Assembly (NCBI RefSeq): GCF_027579695.1
Contig: NC_083569.1
Coordinates: 72,240,149-72,304,148, forward strand
Source of the DNA: Neoarius graeffei
Lineage: Eukaryota; Chordata; Actinopteri; Siluriformes; Ariidae
Length of the DNA stretch: 64,000 bases
Direction of reading: 5' to 3'
The stretch's first letter is position 1. Every line of letters begins with the position of its first letter. The translations under genes were made by a program, and so were the position numbers. Under the pieces are notes generated by a model. It did not search any database, was not told where the DNA came from, and saw only the letters and a program-made list of their open reading frames with translations. Positions 44,998-55,989 of this stretch are shown piece after piece.

Positions 44998-46384
44998 TGG
45001 CCCTTTTCCACTACCCTTTTTCAGCTCACTTCAGCTCGCTTCAGCTCACTTCAGCCCGACACGGCTCGCGTTTCGACTACCAAAAACCAGCACGACTCAG
45101 CTCGTTTCAGCCCTGCTTAGCCCCTAAAACTCGCACCGTTTTGGAGTGGGGCTGAAGCAAGCCAAGCCGTGCCGAGTGAGGTTGGGGGCGTGAGCAGACA
45201 CTCCCCTGTGCACTGATTGGTGAGGAGGAGTGTCCTCACATGCCCACACACGCCCCGCGAGAGCGCTGGGATCTGTAAACACCGCAAACCCGGAAGGAGA
45301 ATAATTATGAATTACGAGAATTTCTGAAGCCTTATGCGCCGCCTCGCCTCATCTATACGCTCTTGCCAGTATCTGTTGGCGTTGTCGGTGACAACAAGCC
45401 ACAGCACCAAGACCAGCAACACTAACGACTCCATGTCCTCCATGTTTATTGTTTACTATTCGGGTCGTGAGACTACCACTGAAAAGACCACTAGGATACT
45501 GTACATGGCTCTTCCTGTCACCGTTGCAACCTCTGAGCGCTCATTCGTATGCCCTTCAAATAATGTGCGCAGTATAGGCTATTGATGTTTTATTATGAGC
45601 CATGTACAGTATCCTAATGTTTTTTGTTTCTGAGTTACATGTTCGTTTGAAGGACTTCGTTTTTGTAGCCTAGTACAGTGACATACAGAGCATCGTGGAC
45701 GAGTTCGCGGAGCGCAAGGCTCGTCGTATGCCCTTCAAATAATGCGCGCAGTAGGCTATTGATGTTTTATTATGAGCCATGTACAGTATGTCGCCTAATG
45801 TTTTTTTGTTTCTGAGTTACATGTTCGTTTGAAGGACTTAATGTACAAAATAACATAGTTGCACCCCGTAGTGTTGAAATTGGTAAACACAGTGCATTCA
45901 GTGAGGTTTGCACCGCCCTCCTTTTATTTCTGACTCTTCCTGTCACCGTTGCAACCTCTGAGCGCTCATTCGTATGCCCTTCAAATAATGTGCGCAGTAT
46001 AGGCTATTGATGTTTTATTATGAGCCATGTACAGTATCCTAATGTTTTTTGTTTCTGAGTTACATGTTCGTTTGAAGGACTTCGTTTTTGTAGCCTAAAA
46101 TGATGTTATGATAAGCTTTAATAAAGGGCCCGGTCATTTGCCCCGCCCCCGGCCCGGCTCTGACTTGTTCCGCCACTGTCACTAATGTCACTGTTTGCGC
46201 TGCTTAACGACATCACGTGACGTCCACCCACTTTCGCTAACTCCACCCAATGTGTCCACCCACTTCCAGCCAGCACGGTTCAGCGCGGTTGTAGTCGAAA
46301 TGCAACTCCAACAGCCCCGCTCAGCTCGATTCAGCTCGACTCGGCACGGCACGGCTCAGCCGCGTTTGTAGTGGAAAAGTGGCA
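44998..46384 (-). mobile_element. Harbinger-like miniature, family TGGCCCTTTTCCACTAC, copy 4
   Basis: Starts TGGCCCTTTTCCACTACCC and ends GTAGTGGAAAAGTGGCA; flanks ATA and TTA. It is closely related to 30218-31484 and has the same captured hAT scraps, but the segment around CGTATGCCCTTCAAATAATG is present three times (about 45548, 45727, 45972) instead of twice. Confidence 0.8.
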
Positions 46385-46387
46385 TTA

Positions 46388-46735
46388 GTCAGTCCGACCC
46401 TTGGCGACTCATGACGACTTGAAACGAAGCACTCGATTTCTAGCAGCGTCCCAGATGGCTCGCGTTGTCTTTAATCCGGTGTATTCCTTGAGTTTATTGA
46501 GGAACAGGAGCCTCTGTCTACCGCGCGCCTTCTTTCCATTGATCCGGCCAGCGAGACACAGTTCCTCCAGTTCGCCTTTCCTGATGACATGGCCTATGAA
46601 TTTTGTTTGTCGCTCTTTGATGGTGTTGAGTAGATGTCTCCGTTGACCCACTCGCTGAAGCACCGAGATGTTGGTTTCGTGTGCAGTGTACGAGACGCGG
46701 AGCATGCGACGATAGACGATAGTATGCACTATAGC
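46388..46735 (-). mobile_element. Non-LTR retrotransposon C-terminal fragment
   Basis: The minus strand reads YRRMLRVSYTAHETNISVLQ, RQTKFIGHVIRKGELEELCL, AGRINGKKARGRQRLLFLNK. This RRMLR...GHVIRK...GRQR pattern is the C-terminal tail of an endonuclease/reverse-transcriptase polyprotein found in animal non-LTR elements. No reverse-transcriptase core is present; clade not assigned. Confidence 0.7.
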
Positions 46736-46953
46736 ATGAACTTAAAAAGTAGATATGTGACCTCAACATAGCCTAGGTCAGAATCAACCTTACTAACCAT
46801 TCCCCACAACTGAATGAATAAAGCAAGAAGATGTGTACAAAAGTGAACACTTTAATGGAAGGTGCAACAAGCTGTTCAACACAGCAATAAACTGTCAGAA
46901 TGGTATGTTAAACAGAAACAAAAAAGAGACAAGTGATTTGAGAATATATACTA

Positions 46954-47550
46954 CGGAAGCCGAGAGAGGCCCTTCATATAATCCTTTTTTTAATTCACCT
47001 TGTTATCCCGAGATAACGACATAATTAATTCAGGATCTCGAGAAAACAACACAACTAATTCGAGATCTCGAGAAAACAAGACAATTATTTCATGATCTCG
47101 AGTAAACAGCTGAGAAATGGTTCATTCAGGTGCGCCAAGAGACTTGTGATATGCTGACTTTGGGGCTGTTTCTCATTCTGTATGGACGCAACTTTGGTCA
47201 TTAGAATGTCTGGAATAATCGATCACCTAATAAGGCAATATTTTGATCAGGGGTTGACACAGGGAGAGATTGCATTAAGTCTTTTAATAAGGGATAATTT
47301 CAAAATTAGTCCGCGGCACCTCCGCAGAAGACTGGCCCGGCTTCGTCTCTACCGACGGAGATACAGTGATCCAGCTGAGATCATGAAATAATTGTTTTGT
47401 TATCTCGAGATCTCGGAATAACCGTTTTGTTTTCTCGAGATCTTGAATTAGTTGTGTTGTTTTCTCGAGATCCTGAATTAATTATGTCGTTATCTCGGGA
47501 TAACAAGGTGAATAAAAAAAGATTATATGAAGGGCCTCTCGCGGCTTCCG
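46954..47550 (+). mobile_element. TIR miniature with repeated GATCTCGAGAAAACA motif
   Basis: Ends CGGAAGCCGAGAGAGGCCCT and the complement GGGCCTCTCGCGGCTTCCG. The inverted repeats run about 150 bp and are built of direct repeats of GATCTCGAGAAAACAA spaced about 30 bp, three on each side. Between them is a helix-turn-helix coding exon. Superfamily unknown to me; TA occurs beside both ends. Confidence 0.8.
47182..47391 (+). pseudogene. Helix-turn-helix N-terminus of an integrase-like transposase
   Basis: Reads MSGIIDHLIRQYFDQGLTQG, then ISPRHLRRRLARLRLYRRRY, up to DPAEIMK. The HLIxxYFxxGLTxxEI...RHLRRxLxRLxLYRR pattern matches, from memory, the N-terminus of fish proteins annotated with an integrase-like core. 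The catalytic part is absent because the right inverted repeat follows at once. Confidence 0.5.
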
Positions 47551-47682
47551 TAAATATACACTCAAACAAAACAGCAGTAAAGGAGGAGAGGGGCGACAGC
47601 CCGAGGAAAGCCCCCACAGGAGCGCACAGCATTTGCAACATACGGTAGGCTACCCAACTCAGTACAAGAACAAAGCACTTAC

Positions 47683-47782
47683 AGTGTGTGCAGTAGACTT
47701 CGTGCGCATTGTTCTGCACCTCTCGGAGGAAGGGGTAGGTGCCCTGTAAATCTTTGGAAAAGGTACATTTTCTTTTCGGCAT
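47683..47782 (-). pseudogene. hAT transposase first exon (BED-like)
   Basis: Minus-strand MPKRKCTFSKDLQGTYPFLR continuing to VYCTHC before a GTAAGT donor. This matches the opening of hAT-type transposases in vertebrates, whose C-x2-C is part of a BED-like finger. It ties the surrounding TAGGGTGACC element to hAT. Confidence 0.65.
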
Positions 47783-48794
47783 AATTGCTGCGGCATTACT
47801 GCTGCTAGCTGCTAAACAAAGAACATTCGCGCCAGTTAATGTTTATTTTATTGTTGCATGGCAACACGTTCTGTTGTCTGGAATAATGTGGCTAAATAAA
47901 CACCCATGCCACAGGGCCAGGGGGCAGTAACCAGGAAAGTTTGCGATTCCTGTCAATTCATCAAAATAGTAAATGCAGACATTTCTCCACTAATGATTCC
48001 CACGCTGCTCAGTCGCAAACGTCGCGAGTGGCGAAAACCGGGACATATCCGTGTCCCGACAGACTTTTCTCGGGACACACAACCCCAAATCGGGACTGTC
48101 CCGGTAAAACCGGGACGTCTGGTCACCCTAGCTTGGGTTAAAGACTCAAATCAAATATCTTTCCATGTACCCAGTGTACCACACACTGTGTCTGAACTCA
48201 TGATCAAAAGAAAATCTTTTCCTTTCATTCATTCCATACAGTTCATATGCCTCAGGCCAAGAGTACGCAAATCTATGCGACCAAGTGAAAGAAAATTTAT
48301 TATACAGCGTCTGATTTTTTTTTTTAATTTTCTTATACGGATTACTATAGTTTATTGGTTTATTGGTTCTCGTTTGATGTTTGAATTCTGTACAAGGTTG
48401 ACCCAGGGTAGCACGGAAGCAAAACACTTGTGCACATTTAACAGTTTAAGCAGCTTCAACCATTAGATATCATTCTTGTCAGGTACGCGAGGGAGGCGGA
48501 TGTAAGTGCAGAAGTAAATCAGTTTAATAACAGGGAATATATATTTGCACATACACAAACAAGCATGTAAAGTGCACACACAGGCAAACAGTCCAAATCA
48601 GCAGGCAAAATCCAAAGACGAGAAACAGGCAAAGGGTCGGGCAAAGCGCAAACAGGATATCAGAGACAAAGAGAGAACGGTAGCGAGAAAACAGGCCCAG
48701 GAATCAAGAAACCAGGAAATCAAGAACACGGGTATAAAGGTATTGTAATACTTTGCGATGATTGTGCATCAGCACAGCCCTTAAAAAGGTACAC

Positions 48795-49810
48795 ACGGGG
48801 ACGTCGTGGCTCAGGTGGATAAGGCGCCATACCATAAATCCGGGGACCCGGGTTCGATTCCGGCCTGAGGTCATTTCCCGATCCCTCCCCGTCTCTCTCT
48901 CCCACTCATTTCCTGTCTCTACACTGTCCTATCCAATAAGGCCAAATAAAAAAAATAGTGTGTTTCCGGTAACCCGACCGATCGAGAATTTCCGCGTCGA
49001 AATTGCCGACCGTAAAGCTTTTATTACAAATTTCCCTCGATCTTTTAGTGTAAGCAGCATTAGTTTGTCATAATTTTTTGTTTCAACGCATTCAAGTTGT
49101 GAAAGAAATGATAAAAAGTAAAATGTTTCGCCACTTCTATCCGCCCTCCTGCATAAACATGGAAGCGCACTTGTATACTGAAGGAGGAAGGGAAAACTGA
49201 GCCGAGGCGCCATTTTGAATCCTCATTCACGGCTGTAATGCAAATTGCTTCCTGTTCAGTATATAAGTGCACTTCCATGGCAGGGAAAAACACTACGTTT
49301 TGCCGCCTATGTAGTCCCCTATTTATACAAATAGGAGTCATTCAGGATTCAGCCATGTTTGTGCTCGGTGTTTTTGCTCGACCCAAGTTCTACAGTAGGC
49401 TAGGCTAGGCCGTCTGCTTTTAACGGAAGTAGCCTAGCCTAGGACGTTATTTTCACGTTATTTCTTGATAAGGTGTTTTCACGTTATTACATGAAAATAT
49501 CATGAAATATCACTTCCGTAGATCATAACTCGAACTCTCGCGATATTTTTTTTTTATTCGTTTAAAGATTTAAAACACTTTTATTTTATTATGATGTGTG
49601 GTATAAAGGATTCTGTGCCAAAATAGTATTTTGTAAGATGTTTACTTGTGTTAATATTTTCGAACAAAATAAAAAAAAAATTAAGAAAAAAAAACCTTTT
49701 TCCTACTTACCGACCTTATTTTAGTATTTCATGTTACCAGAAACACACTATTTTTTTTTTGGCCTAATAAAGGTGAAAAAAGCCCCCAAAAAAATCTTTA
49801 AAACAAAAGG
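48795..49810 (+). mobile_element. tRNA-derived SINE, second family, interrupted
   Basis: Head TCGTGGCTCAGGTGGATAAG (A box) and GGGTTCGATTCC (B box), body CATTTCCCGATCCCTCCCCG, CTCATTTCCTGTCTCT, up to ATCCAATAA at 48939. The tail resumes at 49765 with TAATAAAGGTGAAAAAAGCC after the insertion at 48940-49764. Confidence 0.82.
48940..49764. mobile_element. Harbinger-like MITE with GGCC ends
   Basis: Left GGCCAAATAAAAAAAATAGT and the complement of the right end, GGCCAAAAAAAAAATAGTGT, continue to TTTCYGGTAAC. TAA flanks both sides (48937-48939, 49765-49767). Inside, a further inverted pair (GAAGCGCACTTGTATACTGA near 49163 and TCAGTATATAAGTGCACTTC near 49256) can form a hairpin. Confidence 0.85.
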
Positions 49811-49858
49811 TACACACATAGTTACTTATTTGCGTTCAGGTGTGTATTGTTCCCGGTC

Positions 49859-49975
49859 AGTGTTGCCAGATTGGGCGGTTTTTGAATTCTACTTTGCAGG
49901 CAAAAAATGGCTTGGGCTGGTTGACAAAAATTGGGTGGGTTTGACGTTAGTTCGGCGGGTTTTTATCAGATGTTT
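49859..49975 (+). mobile_element. Diverged TGTTGCCAGAT-type hAT fragment
   Basis: Begins CAGTGTTGCCAGATTGGGCG like the small hAT family but departs afterwards, and no right end is visible. Confidence 0.5.
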
Positions 49976-50635
49976 ATAAACATTTCGCACCAACGTTCTG
50001 TGTGAGAATGCAGCCAGAGACACTTATATAGCCTTAGAAGGACTTTGATGCAGCACATTCTATGTACTATCTACGTCCACTCGTCTACATCCAATCCAAT
50101 CCATATTAAACACTTCTGTGACCCAATCAGAGATCGCGGGCATCACACGACACAGAGTGCAGTTAGTGAACGACGGCTAGTCAAGATGCCAAAGTGGGCA
50201 AAATACAAAAAAAGTACAGTATCAGGATAACAGATGAAGAAAATACATGGATGTAGACAAAAATAAATTAAGCAGAATAACTAGGCCTATAAATTTAATA
50301 AAACAAACAGGATAAATAAAAAGATAAATAAATAAAAAAATAAATAAAAGACAAATTAAAAATAAATAACCTCAGCAATGCAGATGTTAAATATGCATCG
50401 TAGCCTAACATAGCCTACATAATATTATGCGTGTGCGTCATTCAGAACACAGCAGATGATTGCAAAGTTATAATCTGATTCAACCATACAGAGCCGAGTA
50501 CCAGACACTCGAGCACTGACGGTCTCATGTTGCCATTTAGAAGTTGTTTGCATTGTTGTTCGATTTACAAATAGTATACTGGTCTTTAGCTGCATATTTT
50601 TACTTTACAAGATAGGCATCAAGTACATTTTACAT

Positions 50636-50715
50636 TTTGGGTGGTTTTAAGTGCATTTTGGTGGGTTTTGAACATATTTTGGGCTGGAAAACGTCAGCAG
50701 TATCTGGCAACACTG
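50636..50715 (+). mobile_element. Small hAT MITE (TGTTGCCAGAT family), left end missing
   Basis: Runs from TTTTGGGTGGTTTTAAGTGC to TATCTGGCAACACTG; the first dozen bases of the family are lost. Confidence 0.8.
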
Positions 50716-50872
50716 TTTCCGGTGCGTGTGCTGGACTCCACTTGGTGCGCACGCAGCCCGAGGTGCGCCTTCAGGTGCACGCGCTACAGCACGCAGGACT
50801 GACAATTCTACTGCAGCATTTTCAGCCTAATATCTATCCATCTGTTGCTTATATGTCCATCCATTCATCCAT

Positions 50873-51713
50873 CCATTATCTGTAACCGCATATCCAAGCT
50901 GGAGCCTATCCCAGCTGACTACGGGCGAAAGGCGGGGTACACCCTGGACAAGTCGCCAGGTCATCACAGGGCTGACACATAGACACAGACAACCATTCAC
51001 ACTCACATTCACACCTACGGTCAATTTAGAGTCACCAGTTAACCTAACCTGCATGTCTTTGGACTGTGGGGGAAACCGGAGCACCCAGAGGAAACCCACG
51101 CAGACATGGGGAGAACATGCAAACTCCACACGTACCCCTTTTCCACCAAATCAGTTCCAGGGCTGGTTCGGGGCCGGTGCTGGTTCACAGCTCGTTCAAC
51201 TTGCGAGCCAGCTGAGAACCAGTTTGCTTTTCCATAGCTTGTGGTGCTAAGGGGAGTCACGTCATTACGTCGCTGTATACATCAGTTACGTCGCTGTGTT
51301 TGTATAAACCTTGGCGCGAACATCGAAGCAACAACAACACGGAGAAGAAGAAGCAGCAACAACAACAATAATGGATGACTTCGCGTTTGTACAGCTGCTG
51401 CTTCTTGTCGCTTAAAAATGACGACCTTTCGCGGTCTTGCAATTGTTGTTGGTCTTAACAACTCTGCTTACGTAAGCGCTTCTTTCCTCTGGCCCAGCAG
51501 AGAGTTGGTGCTAGCCTGGAACCATTTTTTCTGGCCCCAGAGCCAGTTCTTTGTCAGTGGAAACGGAAAACCCGGTTCCAAACTAAGCACTGGCCCCGAA
51601 CCAGCCCTGGAACTGCTTTGGTGGAAAAGGGGCAACAAAAAGGCCCTCGCTGGCCGCGAACCCAGAACCTTTTTGCTGTGAGGCGACAGCGCTAACCACT
51701 GTGCCGCCCTTGC
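50873..51713 (-). mobile_element. V-SINE copy S9, interrupted
   Basis: Minus-strand tail and core 50873-51132 and head 51635-51713, split by a 502-bp MITE. Its tail end (CCATTATCTGTAACCGCATA) departs from the usual CATTATCTCTAGCCGC. Confidence 0.9.
51133..51634. mobile_element. MITE with CCCCTTTTCCACCAAA ends (copy 2)
   Basis: Same family as 23475-23984: CCCCTTTTCCACCAAATCAG to GTGGAAAAGGGGCA, with ACG/ACA beside the ends. The frame starting MDDFAFVQLLLL again looks like a transposase first-exon remnant. Confidence 0.83.
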
Positions 51714-51719
51714 TATGTG

Positions 51720-52716
51720 ATTACTACAAATAGTAATGACTGTACTTGAGGGAAGAAAAACCAAACAGAAATCTAATTCCTCGAAACAGCTAACATTGAA
51801 AGTCTAAGGGTAGTTGTTGAATCTGTCAGTACATTTTTAAAAGCACATGACTGTGATTTCAAAACTACACCCACTCCACTATAAAGGTCATGTGGCTAGA
51901 AGAACAGTGTTCACAAACTGAAATTAAATAAATGTAAAATACGTTTCCTGTTTGCCATTTTTTCCTGTCACCCCCCCGTACTCAAATACCACTGGCTGCT
52001 GGCTGACCTGAACTAATCACTGGTGAGAGAAAGTCACACACAGAGAAGCATGCTTACTTTATTTATTTCCATTAAAAACTATTTACAGGCGTGTGACGTT
52101 TTGGTCACCGCTCAAATACTCAACCGAGCGAGCATTCATTCACAGGAGCTGATCGTAGCTTTAAAAAGCCTGTTGTGTTTGTGCCTTCAACAAGACTTAA
52201 CGTCAGAGAATCTTTAGCTATTCTGTAACACAGGCTGTGTTGTTTCTCTCACGTCTTTGTTTTCACCCCGCATGGGTTTAAATGTAAGATGACGGCACGC
52301 TGTACCTGAGGAATCAAAGCTCTCCGAAGCATTATAACTGGCTCCGCTTTAATAAATGCTCATTTGAAACCTGATGTGTGGAAAGTAGCTTTGCACACAT
52401 TAACCTTATTTCACAGGGTTAAGAAATGTTATTTGATTGTATGCAGTACAATTCTTCCGATATATTTAGAGTAAGAAAGCACTTCCACTTTGCCTCAGAC
52501 TCTAATGCATGAGTGATGTCCCAGCCAGAATGCACCGGAAAGCTTGACCTGCTCAATAATTACACATTACATCTTGATTCCTTTCTTCATTTTACTTGTT
52601 AATTACTGAACTTTGGTTAATATTAAATATATTTGAAGGAGTCTGCTTGGCACTCAGGGCTGAAGTGTACTGCTTTCTGGTTTCTAAGTTGCACGTTTAT
52701 GAAAAAAAAGCAACAA
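51720..52716. other. Unassigned intron sequence
   Basis: No repeat family or coding segment recognised. Confidence 0.5.
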
Positions 52717-52720
52717 CTAT

Positions 52721-53932
52721 GGACCCTTTTCACTCACGTGACCTTCGTAAGCGCGACTGCCATTTTGGACATGAAGAAATAACGGTTTATGGCACAGACC
52801 CTTTCGGTTCTCGCTCATCTAGCTGCTACAATGACTGCTTAGACTGCAACAATAATACCTAACACACATTTAAGTATCCGTCGTAAAGACGTGAAACTCG
52901 TCGAGTGACGAGTGTGTTCATTGATAAGCTAACACAATCTAAAAGTAGACATACCATCACACTGCCCTGGCGCTGTGTACAGTTTACCTTCTATGGTTTG
53001 TGCACTCACTATTTGCCATTACTTTCTCCAACCCAGTGTTCGAACTATGCCAATATTTTCGGGGGGTCCCTTTTTTTCCCTTGGGGGGGTGCTTGCGCTT
53101 GTCTCAGAGCGCGGATCTCCAAACACATGAGAAGCCTATCTTACGCACATATCACGCGGACTCCACACACGCATCGCGTCTGAAGTCATAACTCATCAGG
53201 GGAAATCGTGTCCGCATTGGCATGTTCAAAGAACAACCTCGCGTCAACAATGATACCACACGCAAGAAAAAAAACAGTCAGGCTACTCAACACATCTGAT
53301 CCACAGCAGCACCAAAGCATCACTGGAAATCATGTCAACAACCAATCTTCCATTTCAACACGCGTCAACAAACAAATGGCACCACAAACATGAACGAATC
53401 GGTCAGGCTACCGATTCCAAACCCACAGCAGACGAATAATTAAATGCATCTTACCTTAAAGCAGAATTGATCACAAAGGAAGTGTGTTGGCACTGTTGGC
53501 ACACTTCCTTTCTACTAGTTTGTGTCCCCAACCTGGCAGCAGCAGTCGTTGTCATATCGGTTTATTTTATCTTTGATGTAAACACAACACTTCGGATATG
53601 CAAATGCTTCCCGTTACACACGATTGCTATGTCAATAAACATCATTTTGCCAATATTTTAGAGACCATCCATCTTCTCCGTCGGTCAGCATCTGTCGGGA
53701 TCCGATAAAATGATAAATCTTGCCTTGTGTGTTGATGGTTACTACTGTACATCCAGGTGCACAACAATATAATGGCATGATGGAAGTCTTGCTGAAAGTA
53801 AAAACTTTCTTTGATGGCTATATTCCTTTCGATGCTTCGCCGTCGTTCCTCGTTGTCGGCTGTGGTAGACTACTGGTAGTTCATGTCCAAAATGGCAGCC
53901 GCGTTTGTCGTGACGTCACGTGAAAAGGGTCC
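52721..53932. mobile_element. AT-flanked TIR element (ISL2EU-like MITE)
   Basis: Ends GGACCCTTTTCACTCACGTG and CACGTGAAAAGGGTCC with AT on both sides. A + strand frame (RKRDCHFGHEEITVYGTDPF) near 52750 and GC-rich inner parts suggest exon relics. The 2-bp AT target is the basis for the ISL2EU suggestion. Confidence 0.65.
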
Positions 53933-53934
53933 AT

Positions 53935-54299
53935 AGAAAGCCATGATACAAAAAATATAAAGGCTCCACATGCAACAGCTATATATATGTTGTGTATTAA
54001 GACACCTCAGTTTCCTTGGATATTATCACTCTTGTGGTATGATCTAAAATCTCTCTTCTAGCCTACCAGCCAACCTTCCATGTCTTCCTGGACTTTAAAA
54101 TGATACATTTATCATTGATCTCCTCAGTGTAAAGAAGATTATCGTGTTTCTATCTAATACATCAGCACAAATGTGTTTTGACAGTGCGAATGAAATAAGC
54201 TGCCATGCTTCCTGGATGACCTGATATTACAATCTCTGATGCTACAGTGATATCAGAGATTGTAATATCGGGTAATATTACAATGATATTACCTGATAT
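53935..54299. other. Unassigned, with short inverted repeats
   Basis: Near 54220-54300 CTGATATTACAATCTCTGAT and its complement alternate, giving small hairpins next to the Tc1 insertion point. Nothing coding. Confidence 0.45.
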
Positions 54300-54301
54300 T
54301 A

Positions 54302-55906
54302 CAACCCCAATTCCAAAAAAGTTGGGACAAAGTACAAATTGTAAATAAAAACGGAATGCAATGATGTGGAAGTTTCAAAATTCCATATTTTATTCAGAAT
54401 AGAACATAGATGACATATCAAATGTTTAAACTGAGAAAATGTATCATTTAAAGAGAAAAATTAGGTGATTTTAAATTTCATGACAACACCACATCTCAAA
54501 AAAGTTGGGACAAGGCCATGTTTCCCACTGTGAGACATCCCCTTTTCTCTTTACAACAGTCTGTAAACGTCTGGGGACTGAGGAGACAAGTTGCTCAAGT
54601 TTAGGGATAGGAATGTTGACCCATTCTTGTCTAATGTAGGATTCTAGTTGCTCAACTGTCTTAGGTCTTTTTTGTCGTATCTTCCGTTTTATGATGCGCC
54701 AAATGTTTTCTATGGGTGAAAGATCTGGACTGCAGGCTGGCCAGTTCAGTACCCGGACCCTTCTTCTACGCAGCCATGATGCTGTAATTGATGCAGTATG
54801 TGGTTTGGCATTGCCATGTTGGAAAATGCAAGGTCTTCCCTGAAAGAGACGTCGTCTGGATGGGAGCATATGTTGCTCTAGAACCTGGATATACCTTTCA
54901 GCATTGATGGTGTCTTTCCAGATGTGTAAGCTGCCCATGCCACACGCACTAATGCAACCCCATACCATCAGAGATGCAGGCTTCTGAACTGAGCGCTGAT
55001 AACAACTTGGGTCGTCCTTCTCCTCTTTAGTCCGAATGACACGGCGTCCCTGATTTCCATAAAGAACTTCAAATTTTGATTCGTCTGACCACAGAACAGT
55101 TTTCCACTTTGCCACAGTCCATTTTAAATGAGCCTTGGCCCAGAGAAGACGTCTGCACTTCTGGATCATGTTTAGATACGGCTTCTTCTTTGAACTATAG
55201 AGTTTTAGCTGGCAACGGCGGATGGCACGGTGAATTGTGTTCACAGATAATGTTCTCTGGAAATATTCCTGAGCCCATTTTGTGATTTCCAATACAGAAG
55301 CATGCCTGTATGTGATGCAGTGCCGTCTAAGGGCCCGAAGATCACGGGCACCCAGTATGGTTTTCCGGCTTTGACCCTTACGCACAGAGATTCTTCCAGA
55401 TTCTCTGAATCTTTTGATGATATTATGCACTGTAGATGATGATATGTTCAAACTCTTTGCAATTTTACACTGTCGAACTCCTTTCTGATATTGCTCCACT
55501 ATTTGTCGGCGCAGAATTAGGGGGATTGTTGATCCTCTTCCCATCTTTACTTCTGAGAGCCGCTGCCACTCCAAGATGCTCTTTTTATACCCAGTCATGT
55601 TAATGACCTATTGCCAATTGACCTAATGAGTTGCAGTTTGGTCCTCCAGCTGTTCCTTTTTTGTACCTTGAACTTTTCCAGCCTCTTATTGCCCCTGTCC
55701 CAACTTTTTTGAGATGTGTTGCTGTCATGAAATTTCAAATGAGCCAATATTTGGCATGACATTTCAAAATGTCTCACTTTTGACATTTGATATGTTGTCT
55801 ATGTTCTATTGTGAATACAATATCAGTTTTTGAGATTTGCAAATTATTGTATTCCGTTTTTATTTACAATTTGTACTTTGTCCCAACTTTTTTGGAATCG
55901 GGGTTG
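54302..55906 (-). mobile_element. Tc1-like transposon, copy A2
   Basis: Sister of 453-2055 with ends CAACCCCAATTCC and GGAATCGGGGTTG, and TA at 54300-54301 and 55907-55908. The IR/DR layout is the same. It carries an open but catalytically damaged transposase. Confidence 0.95.
54471..55598 (-). CDS. Tc1-like transposase, open frame with D262G
   Basis: Same protein as at 671-1747, aligned without gaps through residue 358. D172 and E297 are present, but the second catalytic aspartate is glycine ([10 protein letters not shown]; codon GGC at 54813-54815), so cleavage should be lost although the frame is open. The usual stop after SQW has become GAA, adding 17 residues ([17 protein letters not shown]). 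DNA binding might persist. It could compete with an active copy, but that is speculation. Confidence 0.92.
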   Translation of the reverse strand: MTGYKKSILEWQRLSEVKMGRGSTIPLILRRQIVEQYQKGVRQCKIAKSLNISSSTVHNIIKRFRESGRISVRKGQSRKTILGARDLRALRRHCITYRHASVLEITKWAQEYFQRTLSVNTIHRAIRRCQLKLYSSKKKPYLNMIQKCRRLLWAKAHLKWTVAKWKTVLWSDESKFEVLYGNQGRRVIRTKEEKDDPSCYQRSVQKPASLMVWGCISACGMGSLHIWKDTINAERYIQVLEQHMLPSRRRLFQGRPCIFQHGNAKPHTASITASWLRRRRVRVLNWPACSPDLSPIENIWRIIKRKIRQKRPKTVEQLESYIRQEWVNIPIPKLEQLVSSVPRRLQTVVKRKGDVSQWETWPCPNFFEMWCCHEI

Positions 55907-55989
55907 TACAATCTCTGATATTTCAGTGATATTTAACAGTTATTTCACGAAATCGAGTCATATATGAGCTGATTGCATGTAGCGCCGAG

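Larger units (their letters stand above)
44616..48130 (-). mobile_element. hAT element with TAGGGTGACCAG ends, nested
   Basis: Ends TAGGGTGACCAGGTTTCC and the complement of the right end, TAGGGTGACCAGACGTCCC. GCTTGGGTT lies beyond the right end and, on the left, just before the Harbinger copy C that landed at the junction. A hAT first exon survives at 47683-47782. The element contains a Harbinger miniature, a LINE fragment and an integrase-type miniature. Confidence 0.85.
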
